64,000 bases of DNA from positions 1 to 64,000 of the forward strand of contig NZ_JNWZ01000018.1 of the NCBI RefSeq assembly GCF_000716545.1, given 5' to 3'. Below are positions 27,071 through 34,981 of the stretch, one piece after another (the stretch's first letter is position 1; every line of letters begins with the position of its first letter). A program made the translations under genes and the position numbers. The stretch is from Kitasatospora phosalacinea (GTDB lineage: Bacteria; Actinomycetota; Actinomycetes; Streptomycetales; Streptomycetaceae). The notes under the pieces are model-generated. The model ran no database searches, was not told where the DNA came from, and was given only the letters and a program-made list of their open reading frames with translations.

Positions 27071-29110
27071 GTGTTCAACGTGCCCCAGGCGCTCAAGCGC
27101 CTCGTGATCGGCAAGGCCATGCGCAGCGAGGAACTGGGCGAGACGCTGCTCCCCAAGCGGCTGGCCCTGCCGATCTTCGCTTCCGACCCGCTCTCCTCGG
27201 TCGCGTACGCGACCGGCGAGATCCTGCTCGTCCTGACCGCGGGCGGTACCGCCTTCCTGTACCTGACGCCGTGGATCGCGGCGGGCGTCGTCGCGCTGAT
27301 GGCGGTCGTGGTGATGTCCTACCGGCAGGTCGTGCACGCCTACCCGTCCGGCGGCGGCTCGTACGAGGTGGTGTCCAAGAACCTCGGCGCCGACTCCGGC
27401 CTCGTGGTGGCGGCCTCACTGCTGGTCGACTACGTGATGACGGTCGCGGTCTCGGTCGCCTCGGGCGTGGACAACATCGTCTCGGCGTTCGGCGGCCTCG
27501 CGGACCACCGGGTCGCGCTGGCGCTGGGCTTCGTGGCGCTCCTGGCGGCGATGAACCTGCGCGGGGTGCGGGAGTCCGGGAAGGCGTTCGCCGCTCCTAC
27601 GTACCTGTTCATCGGTGGCATCCTGCTGATGGTGGTCACCGGCCTGGTCCGGGTGGTCCTCGGTGACGATCCGCAGGCCCCGACCGCCGCCTTCGGCATC
27701 AACCCGGAAGACGGCAAGGACACCCTGCAGGGCCTGGGCCTGCTGCTGCTCGGTCTGCGCGCGTTCGCCTCCGGCTGCACGGCGCTGACCGGCGTCGAGG
27801 CGATCTCCAACGGTGTGCCGGCCTTCCGCGGGCCGAAGGCGAAGAACGCCGCGACCACGATGGCCGTCATGGGCATCACCGCCGTGGTGATGTTCGTCGG
27901 CGTCACCGTGCTGGCCCTGACCTCGCACGTGCACTACGTCGAGGACGCCTGCCAACTGGTCGGCATATCCGGCGACTGCCACTCCCACACCCAGCAGACC
28001 GTGATCGCCCAGCTCGCCTCGACCTTCCTCGGCGGCGACGACAGCGTCCTGTTCTACTTCATCCAGGCGGTCACCGCGCTGGTGCTGATCCTGGCCGCGA
28101 ACACCGCGTTCAACGGCTTCCCGCTGCTCGCCTCGATCCTGGCCGAACACCGCTACCTGCCCCGGCAGCTGCACACCCGGGGTGACCGGCTGGCCTTCTC
28201 CAACGGCATCATCGCGCTCGCCGTGGTGGCCGGCGGGCTGCTGTGGTTCTACCGGGCGGACGTCACCAGCCTGATCCACCTGTACATCCTGGGCGTGTTC
28301 ACCTCCTTCACGCTCTCCCAGATCGGCATGGTCCGGCACTGGAACCGAACGCTCGCCACCGAGAGCGACCCGGCGGTGCGCGGCGCGGCCCAGCGCTCCC
28401 GGATCATCAACGGGCTCGGTGCGGTCACCACCGCGCTGGTGCTGGTCATCGTGCTGATCACCAAGTTCACGCAGGGAGCGTGGCTGGCGGTGGTCGCCGC
28501 CGTCCTGCTGTGGCTGATGATGCGCGGCATCCGCCGGCACTACGACGCCGTCTCGGCCGAACTGGCCGTCGAGAACCCGCGCGAGGAGTCGGCCAAGCCG
28601 TCCCGGGTGCACGGCGTGGTGCTCGTCTCCCAGCTGCACAAGGCCACCCTGCGCGCCCTCGGGTACGCCCAGGCGCTCCGCCCGGACACCCTGGAGGCCG
28701 TCACCGTCGCCGTCGAGAACGACGCCACCGACGAACTGGAGGCGCAGTGGGACGCCCACGGGATCGAGGTCCCGCTGAAGGTCCTCGACTCGCCGTACCG
28801 CGAGATCACCAAGCCCGTCGTGCAGTACGTCCGCGAGCACCGGCGCTCCTCGCCGCGCGAGGCGGTGGCGGTGTTCATCCCCGAATACGTGGTCGGCCGC
28901 TGGTGGGAGCACCTGCTGCACAACCAGTCCGCGCTGTGGCTGAAGTCCCGGCTGCTGTTCACCCCGGGCGTGATGGTCATCTCGGTGCCGTGGCAACTCG
29001 CCTCCGCGCCGCGCGCCGACCGGCCGGCCCGCCGCGCCCCGGGCGCCGTGCGCCGGGGCGAGCCCGCACCGGTCAAGCTCAAGGACGTGCCCGAGCCGCA
29101 GCAGTCCTGA
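27071..29110 (+). CDS. APC-superfamily potassium importer, KimA-like
   Basis: This 679-residue membrane protein has about 12 hydrophobic helices between residues 40 and 470, followed by a cytoplasmic C-terminal domain of about 200 residues. The start (KRLALPIFASDPLSSVAYATGE) and EAISNGVPAFRGPKAKNAA are characteristic of the KimA/YdaO branch of the APC family, proton-coupled potassium importers known to bind c-di-AMP through their C-terminal domain. GTG at 27071 begins the frame directly after the proposed riboswitch. The gene lies between two divergent biosynthetic operons but has a housekeeping look and is probably not part of the pathway. A general amino acid permease is the alternative. 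Confidence 0.8.
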   Translation: MFNVPQALKRLVIGKAMRSEELGETLLPKRLALPIFASDPLSSVAYATGEILLVLTAGGTAFLYLTPWIAAGVVALMAVVVMSYRQVVHAYPSGGGSYEVVSKNLGADSGLVVAASLLVDYVMTVAVSVASGVDNIVSAFGGLADHRVALALGFVALLAAMNLRGVRESGKAFAAPTYLFIGGILLMVVTGLVRVVLGDDPQAPTAAFGINPEDGKDTLQGLGLLLLGLRAFASGCTALTGVEAISNGVPAFRGPKAKNAATTMAVMGITAVVMFVGVTVLALTSHVHYVEDACQLVGISGDCHSHTQQTVIAQLASTFLGGDDSVLFYFIQAVTALVLILAANTAFNGFPLLASILAEHRYLPRQLHTRGDRLAFSNGIIALAVVAGGLLWFYRADVTSLIHLYILGVFTSFTLSQIGMVRHWNRTLATESDPAVRGAAQRSRIINGLGAVTTALVLVIVLITKFTQGAWLAVVAAVLLWLMMRGIRRHYDAVSAELAVENPREESAKPSRVHGVVLVSQLHKATLRALGYAQALRPDTLEAVTVAVENDATDELEAQWDAHGIEVPLKVLDSPYREITKPVVQYVREHRRSSPREAVAVFIPEYVVGRWWEHLLHNQSALWLKSRLLFTPGVMVISVPWQLASAPRADRPARRAPGAVRRGEPAPVKLKDVPEPQQS

Positions 29111-29165
29111 CCCCGTTTCCCGTGGCACGACGCCGGGTCCCGTCCATCAGGCCGCGGCGGGTCGC

Positions 29166-29180
29166 CCGGGCGCCGCCCGG
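29166..29180 (+). terminator. Possible terminator of the kimA-like gene
   Basis: CCGGG (29166-29170) and CCCGG (29176-29180) form a short GC hairpin 55 bp after the stop codon. It is small and may be fortuitous. Confidence 0.3.
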
Positions 29181-29380
29181 CACTCCCGGAGCTTTGCGAA
29201 AAGCTGAAGAGATTGTGTCGTGAGCATGTCCGCACGTGAAGGGCGGGGTGCGGCGGCGGCGGGCGAACCGGCCCGGCGGAGGCGGAACTCCCGCTTCCGG
29301 ATGGGGAATTCCCCCAGGTGGGGCGGGGTGCGAGGGGGCCGCTGCGCCCCTGCCGGTCTTGATGTGTGCACGCTTCCCCC

Positions 29381-29422
29381 CTTGAGTGCAACATGATCAA
29401 TATCTTGAACCTGACATGATCA
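29381..29422 (+). promoter_or_regulatory. Phased direct repeats upstream of the aromatic operon
   Basis: Two 19-bp copies, CTTGAGTGCAACATGATCA (29381-29399) and CTTGAACCTGACATGATCA (29404-29422), differ only in the middle five bases or so and are spaced 23 bp start to start, about two helical turns. They end 18 bp before the -35 box of the downstream promoter, a place typical for an activator binding side by side. Confidence 0.55.
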
Positions 29423-29440
29423 GTTCGCGGAGTCAAGGGG

Positions 29441-29470
29441 TTGTGTGAGCGTCCTGGCCTGACTTACGCT
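29441..29470 (+). promoter_or_regulatory. Promoter of the rightward biosynthetic operon
   Basis: TTGTGT (29441-29446) and TACGCT (29465-29470) are 18 bp apart in the least GC-rich part of the intergenic region. The transcript would carry a leader of about 350 nt before the first ATP-grasp gene, including a 29-codon open frame. Confidence 0.5.
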
Positions 29471-29506
29471 CGCCGCGTTCAACCTGTGATCAAGACGGGG
29501 GTCTTC

Positions 29507-29596
29507 ATGTATCACGTGTTCAGTGCGCTTGGCAGCCAGGGAAGTTCGGCCGCCCCCTCGAACACTGTGGGCGCGGGGGGCGTGGTCCGGGCCTGA
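29507..29596 (+). CDS. Possible 29-residue leader peptide
   Basis: ATG at 29507 opens a 29-codon frame (MYHVFSALGSQGSSAAPSNT and nine more residues) just downstream of the operon promoter. The upstream GGGGG at about nine bases is a weak ribosome site. It could be an upstream regulatory frame or a chance ORF. It shows none of the usual signs of a peptide precursor apart from lying before two ATP-grasp genes. Confidence 0.25.
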   Translation: MYHVFSALGSQGSSAAPSNTVGAGGVVRA

Positions 29597-29828
29597 GTCG
29601 TCCGGGCCCGAGCCGTTCCGGTCGGTCGAGGCCGCGTCAGGTCCCTCCTGGCAGTCGCACCCGTTTCCGTACCGCTCCGTCGACCGTTCCTCCCTCACGA
29701 TCCGTGCGGTGGGGCGCGTCCGCACGCATCCATGTCGATGAATCGACGAATTGACGTGTCGACGAGCGGCCGTTCCCTCCCACCGCAAATCACGACGAAC
29801 CATGACGAACCACGACGAAGGATGCGCG

Positions 29829-31067
29829 ATGAGTACGTTGGCCCAGCGCCACGTGGTGGTCCTCCACCGTTGGCGGGCGGGGTACGTCGACTACACGACG
29901 GTGCTCGACCACGGCGCCGACCGCGTCAGCTACGTCACGACCGAAGTCGGTCGCGACCGGGTGCCCGCGGCCGCCGCCGGGGTGGAGGTCGTCGACGCCA
30001 CCGACGACCTGGTGGCGGTCCGCCGCGCGGTCGCGGCGCTCGCCGAACGGTTCGGACCGCCGCGGCGGATCGTCGCGCTGAAGGAGGACGACCTGCTCAC
30101 GGCGGCCCTCCTGCGCGCCGAGTGGGACTGCGAGGGCGTTCGGCCCGAACAGGCGCTGCGGTTCCTGGACAAGCTGGTGATGGCCGAGGTGGTCGCCGAC
30201 CGCGGCCTCGCGGTGCCCGCCCTCGCGGCGGTCGACAGCGCCGAGGAGGTCCGCTCGTTCGGCGGGAAGTACGGATGGCCCGTCATCGTCAAGCCCCGGA
30301 TCGGGAGTTCGAGCGACGGCGTGGTGCGGCTGGAGGGGCCCGAGGACGCGGACGGGGTCGACTTCTCCGCGCGGCCGATGCTGGCCCAGGTCTACGACCC
30401 GCGCCCGATCCACCACGTGGACGGCGTGTTCCTGGACGGCCGGCTGGCCGCGTTCCGCACCTCCCGGTACGTCAACACCTGCCTGGACTTCCGGACCGGC
30501 GCCTACCTGGGGTCGGTCGAGGAGGACGACCCGGCCGTGGTCGCCGCGGTCGGCGCCGCCGCCGAGCGCTTCCTCGCCGCCTTCGACACCGATCCGCTGG
30601 TGTTCCACCTGGAGCTGTTCGTCGGGACCGATCCCGCGACGGGCGCCGTCGAGTGCGCCTTCCTGGAGGTCGGGGCCCGGGTCGGCGGCAGCGAGATCCC
30701 GTTCCTGTGGCGGGAGGTGCACGGCTACGACCTGATGGCGGCGGCGCTGCGCGTCCAGCTGGGGGAGCCGGTGCAGCCGCCGGTCCTGACGGGCCGTGAG
30801 GTGGCGGGCTGGCTGCTGGCTCCCTCGCCCGCGAGCCGCCCCTGCCGGATCACCGAGGTCACCCCGCTGGCCGGCTCCGTCCCCGGGCTGTACGCGGAGG
30901 CGCTGCTGGAGCCCGGCGAGGTGCTGCCGCTCGCCGACGCCTACTACGAGCACGTGGGTGGCCGGTTCCGGTTCCGGGGGGCCACCAGCCGGACGGTGGA
31001 GGACGCCATCCGGACCGCCGCGGCTGACTTCCGGGTCAGCGCCGAACCCGTGGGAGACGTCGCATGA
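29829..31067 (+). CDS. ATP-grasp ligase 1
   Basis: This 412-residue ATP-grasp enzyme has a central nucleotide-binding core: KLVMAEVVADRGLAVPA, YGWPVIVKPRIGSSSDGV (lysine of the first ATP-binding strand near residue 155) and FLEVGARVGGSEIPF (metal-binding Glu and the G-x-R element near residue 285). Such enzymes join a carboxylate, via an acylphosphate, to an amine or thiol, often making amides or dipeptides. The start is fixed by GAAGGA about seven bases upstream of ATG 29829. The stop overlaps the next ATP-grasp gene (ATGA). It is the first gene of the aromatic operon, and the substrate cannot be read from sequence. Confidence 0.85.
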   Translation: MSTLAQRHVVVLHRWRAGYVDYTTVLDHGADRVSYVTTEVGRDRVPAAAAGVEVVDATDDLVAVRRAVAALAERFGPPRRIVALKEDDLLTAALLRAEWDCEGVRPEQALRFLDKLVMAEVVADRGLAVPALAAVDSAEEVRSFGGKYGWPVIVKPRIGSSSDGVVRLEGPEDADGVDFSARPMLAQVYDPRPIHHVDGVFLDGRLAAFRTSRYVNTCLDFRTGAYLGSVEEDDPAVVAAVGAAAERFLAAFDTDPLVFHLELFVGTDPATGAVECAFLEVGARVGGSEIPFLWREVHGYDLMAAALRVQLGEPVQPPVLTGREVAGWLLAPSPASRPCRITEVTPLAGSVPGLYAEALLEPGEVLPLADAYYEHVGGRFRFRGATSRTVEDAIRTAAADFRVSAEPVGDVA

Positions 31068-32320
31068 AGCACGTCGTGCTGGTCGATCCGTACGCCCCCG
31101 CCCGGGGCCTGCCGCCCGCCTTCCTGGCGGCCGGGTACCGCTGCGTGCGCCTGCAGAGCACGCCCGAGATCCCGCTGGTGTACCGCGGCCCGCTGGACCT
31201 GGACGGCTACGTGGCCAACGTGGTGCACCGCGGCGACGTCCGCGAGACCCTGGCGGAACTGGCCGGGTACGAGCCGGTCGCCGTCCTCACCGGCAGCGAA
31301 CTGGGCGTCGAACTCGCGGACGAGATCAGCGAGTCGCTGGGCCTGGACAGCAACGGCACCAAGCTCAGCGAGACCCGCCGGGACAAGTTCCGGATGATCG
31401 AGCAGGTGGCCGCCGCCGGACTGCGCGCGCCGCGCCAGGCGCAGCTGAGCGACCCGGAGGAGCTGGCCGCCTGGCACCGGGCGCACGGCGGCCGGATCGT
31501 GGTCAAGCCGCTGCGCAGCGCCGCGGGCGACGGCGTGACGTTCTGCGACACCCCCGAGCAGTCCGCCGCGGCCCTGGTGGAGATCATGGGCCGGGAGAAC
31601 ATCTTCTCGCTGCCCAACCACGGCGTGGTGGCCCAGGAGTACCTGGTCGGCGCCGAGTACATCGTCAACACGGTGAGCCGGGCCGGGCGGCACCACGTCA
31701 CCGACTGCTGGGGCTCCGGGCGGCTGTCCGTCAACGGGGTCACCGACCTGCTGGTGGAGAGCGTCCTGCTGGAGGCGGACGCGCCCGGGCTGGCGGAGCT
31801 GACCCGCTACGCCTTCGACGTGCTGGACGCGCTCGGCATCCGGTTCGGGCCGTCCCACCTGGAGATCAAGCTCACCCCGGACGGCCCCTGCCTGGTCGAG
31901 GTCGGCGCCCGGATCTCCGGCGGCGAACTGCCCTACTACGCGGCCGAGGCGATCGGCGAGTCCCAGCTCGACTGGACCGTCGACAGCTACGTCCGGCCCG
32001 AGCGCTTCGACGAGCGCTGCGGTGCGCCGTACCGGCTGGGGCGCCACTTCGCCTGGGCGGCGCTGGCCTCCCCGTACCACGGCACGCTCCGCGGCTACCG
32101 CGGGGTGGAGCGGATCGAGGCGCTGGAGAGCTTCCGCGGGCTGCGGACCTTCGTCGAGCCCGGCGGCACCCTGCGGCCCACCGTCGACGACCTGACCTAC
32201 CCGCTCACCGTCACGCTGCACCACGAGTCCGAGGGCGTCCTGCAACGGGACCTCAACACCGTCAGGTACCTCGACGGCGCCGGCTTCTACGACGTCGAAC
32301 ACCACGAGCAGAACGGCTGA
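31064..32320 (+). CDS. ATP-grasp ligase 2
   Basis: This 418-residue enzyme is of the same superfamily as its upstream neighbour but clearly divergent. Visible are SETRRDKFRMIEQVAAAGLRAP, GGRIVVKPLRSAAGDGV, VVAQEYLVGAEYIVN and PCLVEVGARISGGELPYY. The overall form is similar to amino acid ligases such as BacD and DdaF, which make non-ribosomal peptide bonds, and to carboxylate-amine ligases of other pathways. It overlaps the first ATP-grasp gene by four bases. Two different ligases in tandem suggest two successive amide (or thioester) bonds to a small acid made by the following genes. Confidence 0.85.
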   Translation: MKHVVLVDPYAPARGLPPAFLAAGYRCVRLQSTPEIPLVYRGPLDLDGYVANVVHRGDVRETLAELAGYEPVAVLTGSELGVELADEISESLGLDSNGTKLSETRRDKFRMIEQVAAAGLRAPRQAQLSDPEELAAWHRAHGGRIVVKPLRSAAGDGVTFCDTPEQSAAALVEIMGRENIFSLPNHGVVAQEYLVGAEYIVNTVSRAGRHHVTDCWGSGRLSVNGVTDLLVESVLLEADAPGLAELTRYAFDVLDALGIRFGPSHLEIKLTPDGPCLVEVGARISGGELPYYAAEAIGESQLDWTVDSYVRPERFDERCGAPYRLGRHFAWAALASPYHGTLRGYRGVERIEALESFRGLRTFVEPGGTLRPTVDDLTYPLTVTLHHESEGVLQRDLNTVRYLDGAGFYDVEHHEQNG

Positions 32321-32323
32321 ACC

Positions 32324-33016
32324 ATGCGCATTGTCGACCTCACCCACGGCTTCTACGAGGGGATGCCGTCCTACCCGGCGGACTGGTTCCCGCAGTTCAG
32401 TTACGACCGGGCGATGACGCCCCAGACCGACCCGTACGGCACCCAGCGCACCTTCTCCACGCTGCACATCTTCCCGCACAACGGCACCCACGTGGAGTAC
32501 AAGCTGCACTTCTACCCGGGCACCGAGGGCATCGAGGAGGTGCCGCTGGAGACCCTGATCGGCCGGGCCTGCGTCGCCGACCTCTCGCACAAGGGCGACC
32601 TGGAGCCGGTGACCGGCGAGGACCTGGACAAGACGGTCGGCGACCTGTGGACGCCCGGGGACCGGCTGCTGATCCGCACCGACTACCTGCGCAACAACTG
32701 GGGCGCCGAGGACTACTGGGACCGCCCGCCGTACATGACGCCGTCGGCCGCGCAGTGGGCGATCGAGCACGGCGCCTCGCTGGTCGGCTTCGACTGCCTC
32801 ACCGAGCGCCCCGGCGACGCCGAGTCGCCGGTGCACCACGCGCTGCTGGCGGCGGGCATCCCGATCCTGGAGTACGTCACCAACCTGCACGAGCTGCAGC
32901 AGTCGGTGGTGCAGCTGATCGCGCTGCCGATCAAGGTGTCCGACGTGGAGGCCGCGCCGGCCCGCGTCGTGGCGGTGGAGTACCCGGACGGGGCCGTGCC
33001 CGGGGCGGGTCGCTGA
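32324..33016 (+). CDS. Cyclase / kynurenine formamidase-family metal hydrolase
   Basis: The product is 230 residues. The family signature H-x-G-T-H-x-D-x-x-x-H, which binds zinc or manganese, appears as FPHNGTHVEYKLHF near residue 61, with Glu in place of the usual Asp. MRIVDLTHGFYEGMPSYP and VGFDCLT are also typical. Known members hydrolyse N-formylkynurenine or isatin or help polyketide cyclisation. Here it lies between the ATP-grasp genes and the anthranilate synthase-like pair, three bases after the former, so its substrate is probably an anthranilate-type compound. No isochorismatase gene is present in the operon, so a role on aminodeoxyisochorismate can be imagined but is unproven. Confidence 0.75.
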   Translation: MRIVDLTHGFYEGMPSYPADWFPQFSYDRAMTPQTDPYGTQRTFSTLHIFPHNGTHVEYKLHFYPGTEGIEEVPLETLIGRACVADLSHKGDLEPVTGEDLDKTVGDLWTPGDRLLIRTDYLRNNWGAEDYWDRPPYMTPSAAQWAIEHGASLVGFDCLTERPGDAESPVHHALLAAGIPILEYVTNLHELQQSVVQLIALPIKVSDVEAAPARVVAVEYPDGAVPGAGR

Positions 33017-33017
33017 G

Positions 33018-34403
33018 ATGACCGTGACCGTGGAGCCGCCCGCCCCGCTGCGCAGCGGGCTGCGGGCCGGCGACCTCGTGCACCGGCACGAGCTGCCCGG
33101 GCCCGACCTCGACCCGGTCGCCGCCGCGGCCGCGCTGCGCGGCTCGGAGCGCACCATGCTCAGCAGCCGGGCCACCGGGGCGGGACCGGTCGTGCTGCTC
33201 GCCGTCGGCGAGCTGGCCGTCGTCCACCGGGCCGGGGCCGCCCCGGAGCTGCCCGACCCGGTCACGGCCGCCGTCGACTTCCTGGCCGGACTGGAGTTCG
33301 GGACGGGGGCGGAGCCGGACGAGACCAGCTGGTACGGGTGCATCGGCTACGACGCGGTCACCGGCTTCGAACGGCTCGTCCTGCAGCCGTCGACGCTGCC
33401 GACCTACGACCTGTTCCTGCCCGAGGTGCTGGTCCGCTTCGGCCCGACCGGGACCACGGTGATCGGCCGCGGGGCCACCGCCGCGGCGGCCCGCGCCGCC
33501 GCCGAGCGCACCGAGCGGACCCTCGCCCGGGCCGGGCGCTTCCCGGCCCCGGAGTCCCGGGTCGGCCGGGGCGCGTTCGCGCACGAGCCGGGCGAGTACC
33601 TGGAGTCGGTGCGCCGGGCCAAGGAGCACATCCTGGCGGGCGACATCTTCCAGGTGGTGCTCTCGGTCCGGTACTCGGCGCCGGGCGAGGCCGACGGCCT
33701 GACGCTCTACCGGCGGCTGGCGGAGTTCAACCGCTCGCCGTACCACTTCTGGTACCGCGGCGGGGACTTCGAGGTGGTCGGGGCCTCGCCGGAGCCGTGC
33801 GTCACGCTCACCGACGGCGACGTGCTGATCCGCCCGCTGGCCGGCACCCGGCCGCGCGGCGCGGACCGGGCCGCCGACCTGGCCGCCGAACGCGACCTGG
33901 TCACCTCGGAGAAGGAGCTGGCCGAGCACCGGATGCTGGTCGACCTGGCCCGCAACGACCTCGGCCGGGTCTGCGTGCCGCACAGCGTCCGGGTGCCGCG
34001 GCTGATGGAGGTCGAACGGTACTCCCACGTCATGCACCTGACCTCGGACGTCCACGGCCTGCTGCGCCCCGAGTGCCGCACCGACGACCTGCTGCGGGCC
34101 GGCTTCCCGGCCGGCACCATGACCGGCGCCCCCAAACTGCGGGCGATCGAGATCATCGACGAGCTCGAACCCGTCGGCCGCGGCCTCTACTCCGGTGCGG
34201 TCGGTTCCTTCGGCACCCACCACGCCGACCTCTACCTGACCATCCGCGCCCTCGTCCTGCACCGGGGCGAACTGCACCTGCAGGCCGGCGGCGGCATCGT
34301 CCACGACTCCGACCCGCTCGCCGAGCGCGAGGAGTGCGTGGCCAAGCTCCGGGCCGCCGCCCGCGCCGCCGACGTCAGCCTCGGACCGGGAGTGCGCCCG
34401 TGA
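33018..34403 (+). CDS. Anthranilate/ADIC synthase, chorismate-binding subunit
   Basis: The product is 461 residues. The C-terminal chorismate-binding domain is complete: GASPEPCVTL, RPLAGTRPRG, SEKELAEHRMLVDLARNDLGRV, FPAGTMTGAPKLRA and LQAGGGIVHDSDP. The A in PLAGT, where p-aminobenzoate synthases carry a catalytic Lys, indicates amination at C2 of chorismate, giving anthranilate or 2-amino-2-deoxyisochorismate rather than aminodeoxychorismate. The N-terminal half is shorter than in primary TrpE. It is followed by the matching amidotransferase with a four-base overlap. Its place among secondary genes, with a DAHP synthase five genes later, marks it as pathway-specific. Which of the two products it makes is undecided. 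Confidence 0.85.
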   Translation: MTVTVEPPAPLRSGLRAGDLVHRHELPGPDLDPVAAAAALRGSERTMLSSRATGAGPVVLLAVGELAVVHRAGAAPELPDPVTAAVDFLAGLEFGTGAEPDETSWYGCIGYDAVTGFERLVLQPSTLPTYDLFLPEVLVRFGPTGTTVIGRGATAAAARAAAERTERTLARAGRFPAPESRVGRGAFAHEPGEYLESVRRAKEHILAGDIFQVVLSVRYSAPGEADGLTLYRRLAEFNRSPYHFWYRGGDFEVVGASPEPCVTLTDGDVLIRPLAGTRPRGADRAADLAAERDLVTSEKELAEHRMLVDLARNDLGRVCVPHSVRVPRLMEVERYSHVMHLTSDVHGLLRPECRTDDLLRAGFPAGTMTGAPKLRAIEIIDELEPVGRGLYSGAVGSFGTHHADLYLTIRALVLHRGELHLQAGGGIVHDSDPLAEREECVAKLRAAARAADVSLGPGVRP

Positions 34404-34981
34404 TCGTCATCATCGACAACTACGACTCCTTCGTCTACAACCTCGCCCAGTACGCGGGCCAACTCGGCCGCGAGTGCCGGGTGGTGCGCAACAACGAGCT
34501 CACCGCCGAAGAGGTCCTGCGGCTCGATCCGAGCCTGCTGCTGATCTCGCCCGGCCCCGGCGGCCCGCAGGACGCCGGGATCTCGCTCGACCTGATCCGC
34601 GACCGCGGCCACCGGGTGCCCATCCTCGGCGTCTGCCTCGGCCACCAGTGCATCGCCGAGGCGTTCGGCGCCCGGGTGGTCCGGGCCGCGGTGCCGATGC
34701 ACGGCAAGCTCAGCCCCGTCACGCACCGGGGCGTCGGCGCCTTCGCCGGGCTGCCCAGCCCGATCGAGGTCACCCGCTACCACTCGCTGACCGTCGACCC
34801 GGACTCCGTACCGGACGAACTGGTCGTCACCGCCTGGACCGACACCGGCGAGGTCATGGGACTGCGCCACCGCGAACTGCCCATCGAAGGCGTGCAGTTC
34901 CATCCCGAATCGCTGTTCACCGAAAGGGGCTTCGACATGGTGGCCAACGCGCTGCAGGCAGCCGAGCAGGTGCTCGCGTGA
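34400..34981 (+). CDS. Glutamine amidotransferase subunit, TrpG-like
   Basis: This 193-residue class I glutamine amidotransferase has IIDNYDSFVYNLAQY at the start, ISPGPGGPQDAGIS, nucleophile Cys in GVCLGHQCIAEAFG, and the His-Glu pair in VQFHPESLFTERG. It releases ammonia from glutamine for the chorismate-binding subunit encoded just upstream. GTG at 34400 overlaps that gene's stop, and the next gene overlaps this one (GTGA), so the complex is made stoichiometrically. Confidence 0.93.
   Translation: MIVIIDNYDSFVYNLAQYAGQLGRECRVVRNNELTAEEVLRLDPSLLLISPGPGGPQDAGISLDLIRDRGHRVPILGVCLGHQCIAEAFGARVVRAAVPMHGKLSPVTHRGVGAFAGLPSPIEVTRYHSLTVDPDSVPDELVVTAWTDTGEVMGLRHRELPIEGVQFHPESLFTERGFDMVANALQAAEQVLA

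Larger units (their letters stand above)
29111..29828. other. 718-bp intergenic control region of the rightward operon
   Basis: The stretch contains a weak hairpin, the phased direct repeats, one promoter and the possible leader peptide described separately. The 230 bp after 29596 hold no further convincing signal except GAAGGA at 29817-29822, the ribosome site of the first ATP-grasp gene. Confidence 0.55.

Noticed and set aside
29507..29596. Graspetide or other RiPP precursor before the ATP-grasp genes
   Set aside because: The short frame lacks the repeated Thr/Glu/Asp core of graspetides and the ribosome site is weak. It is kept only as a low-confidence leader frame.
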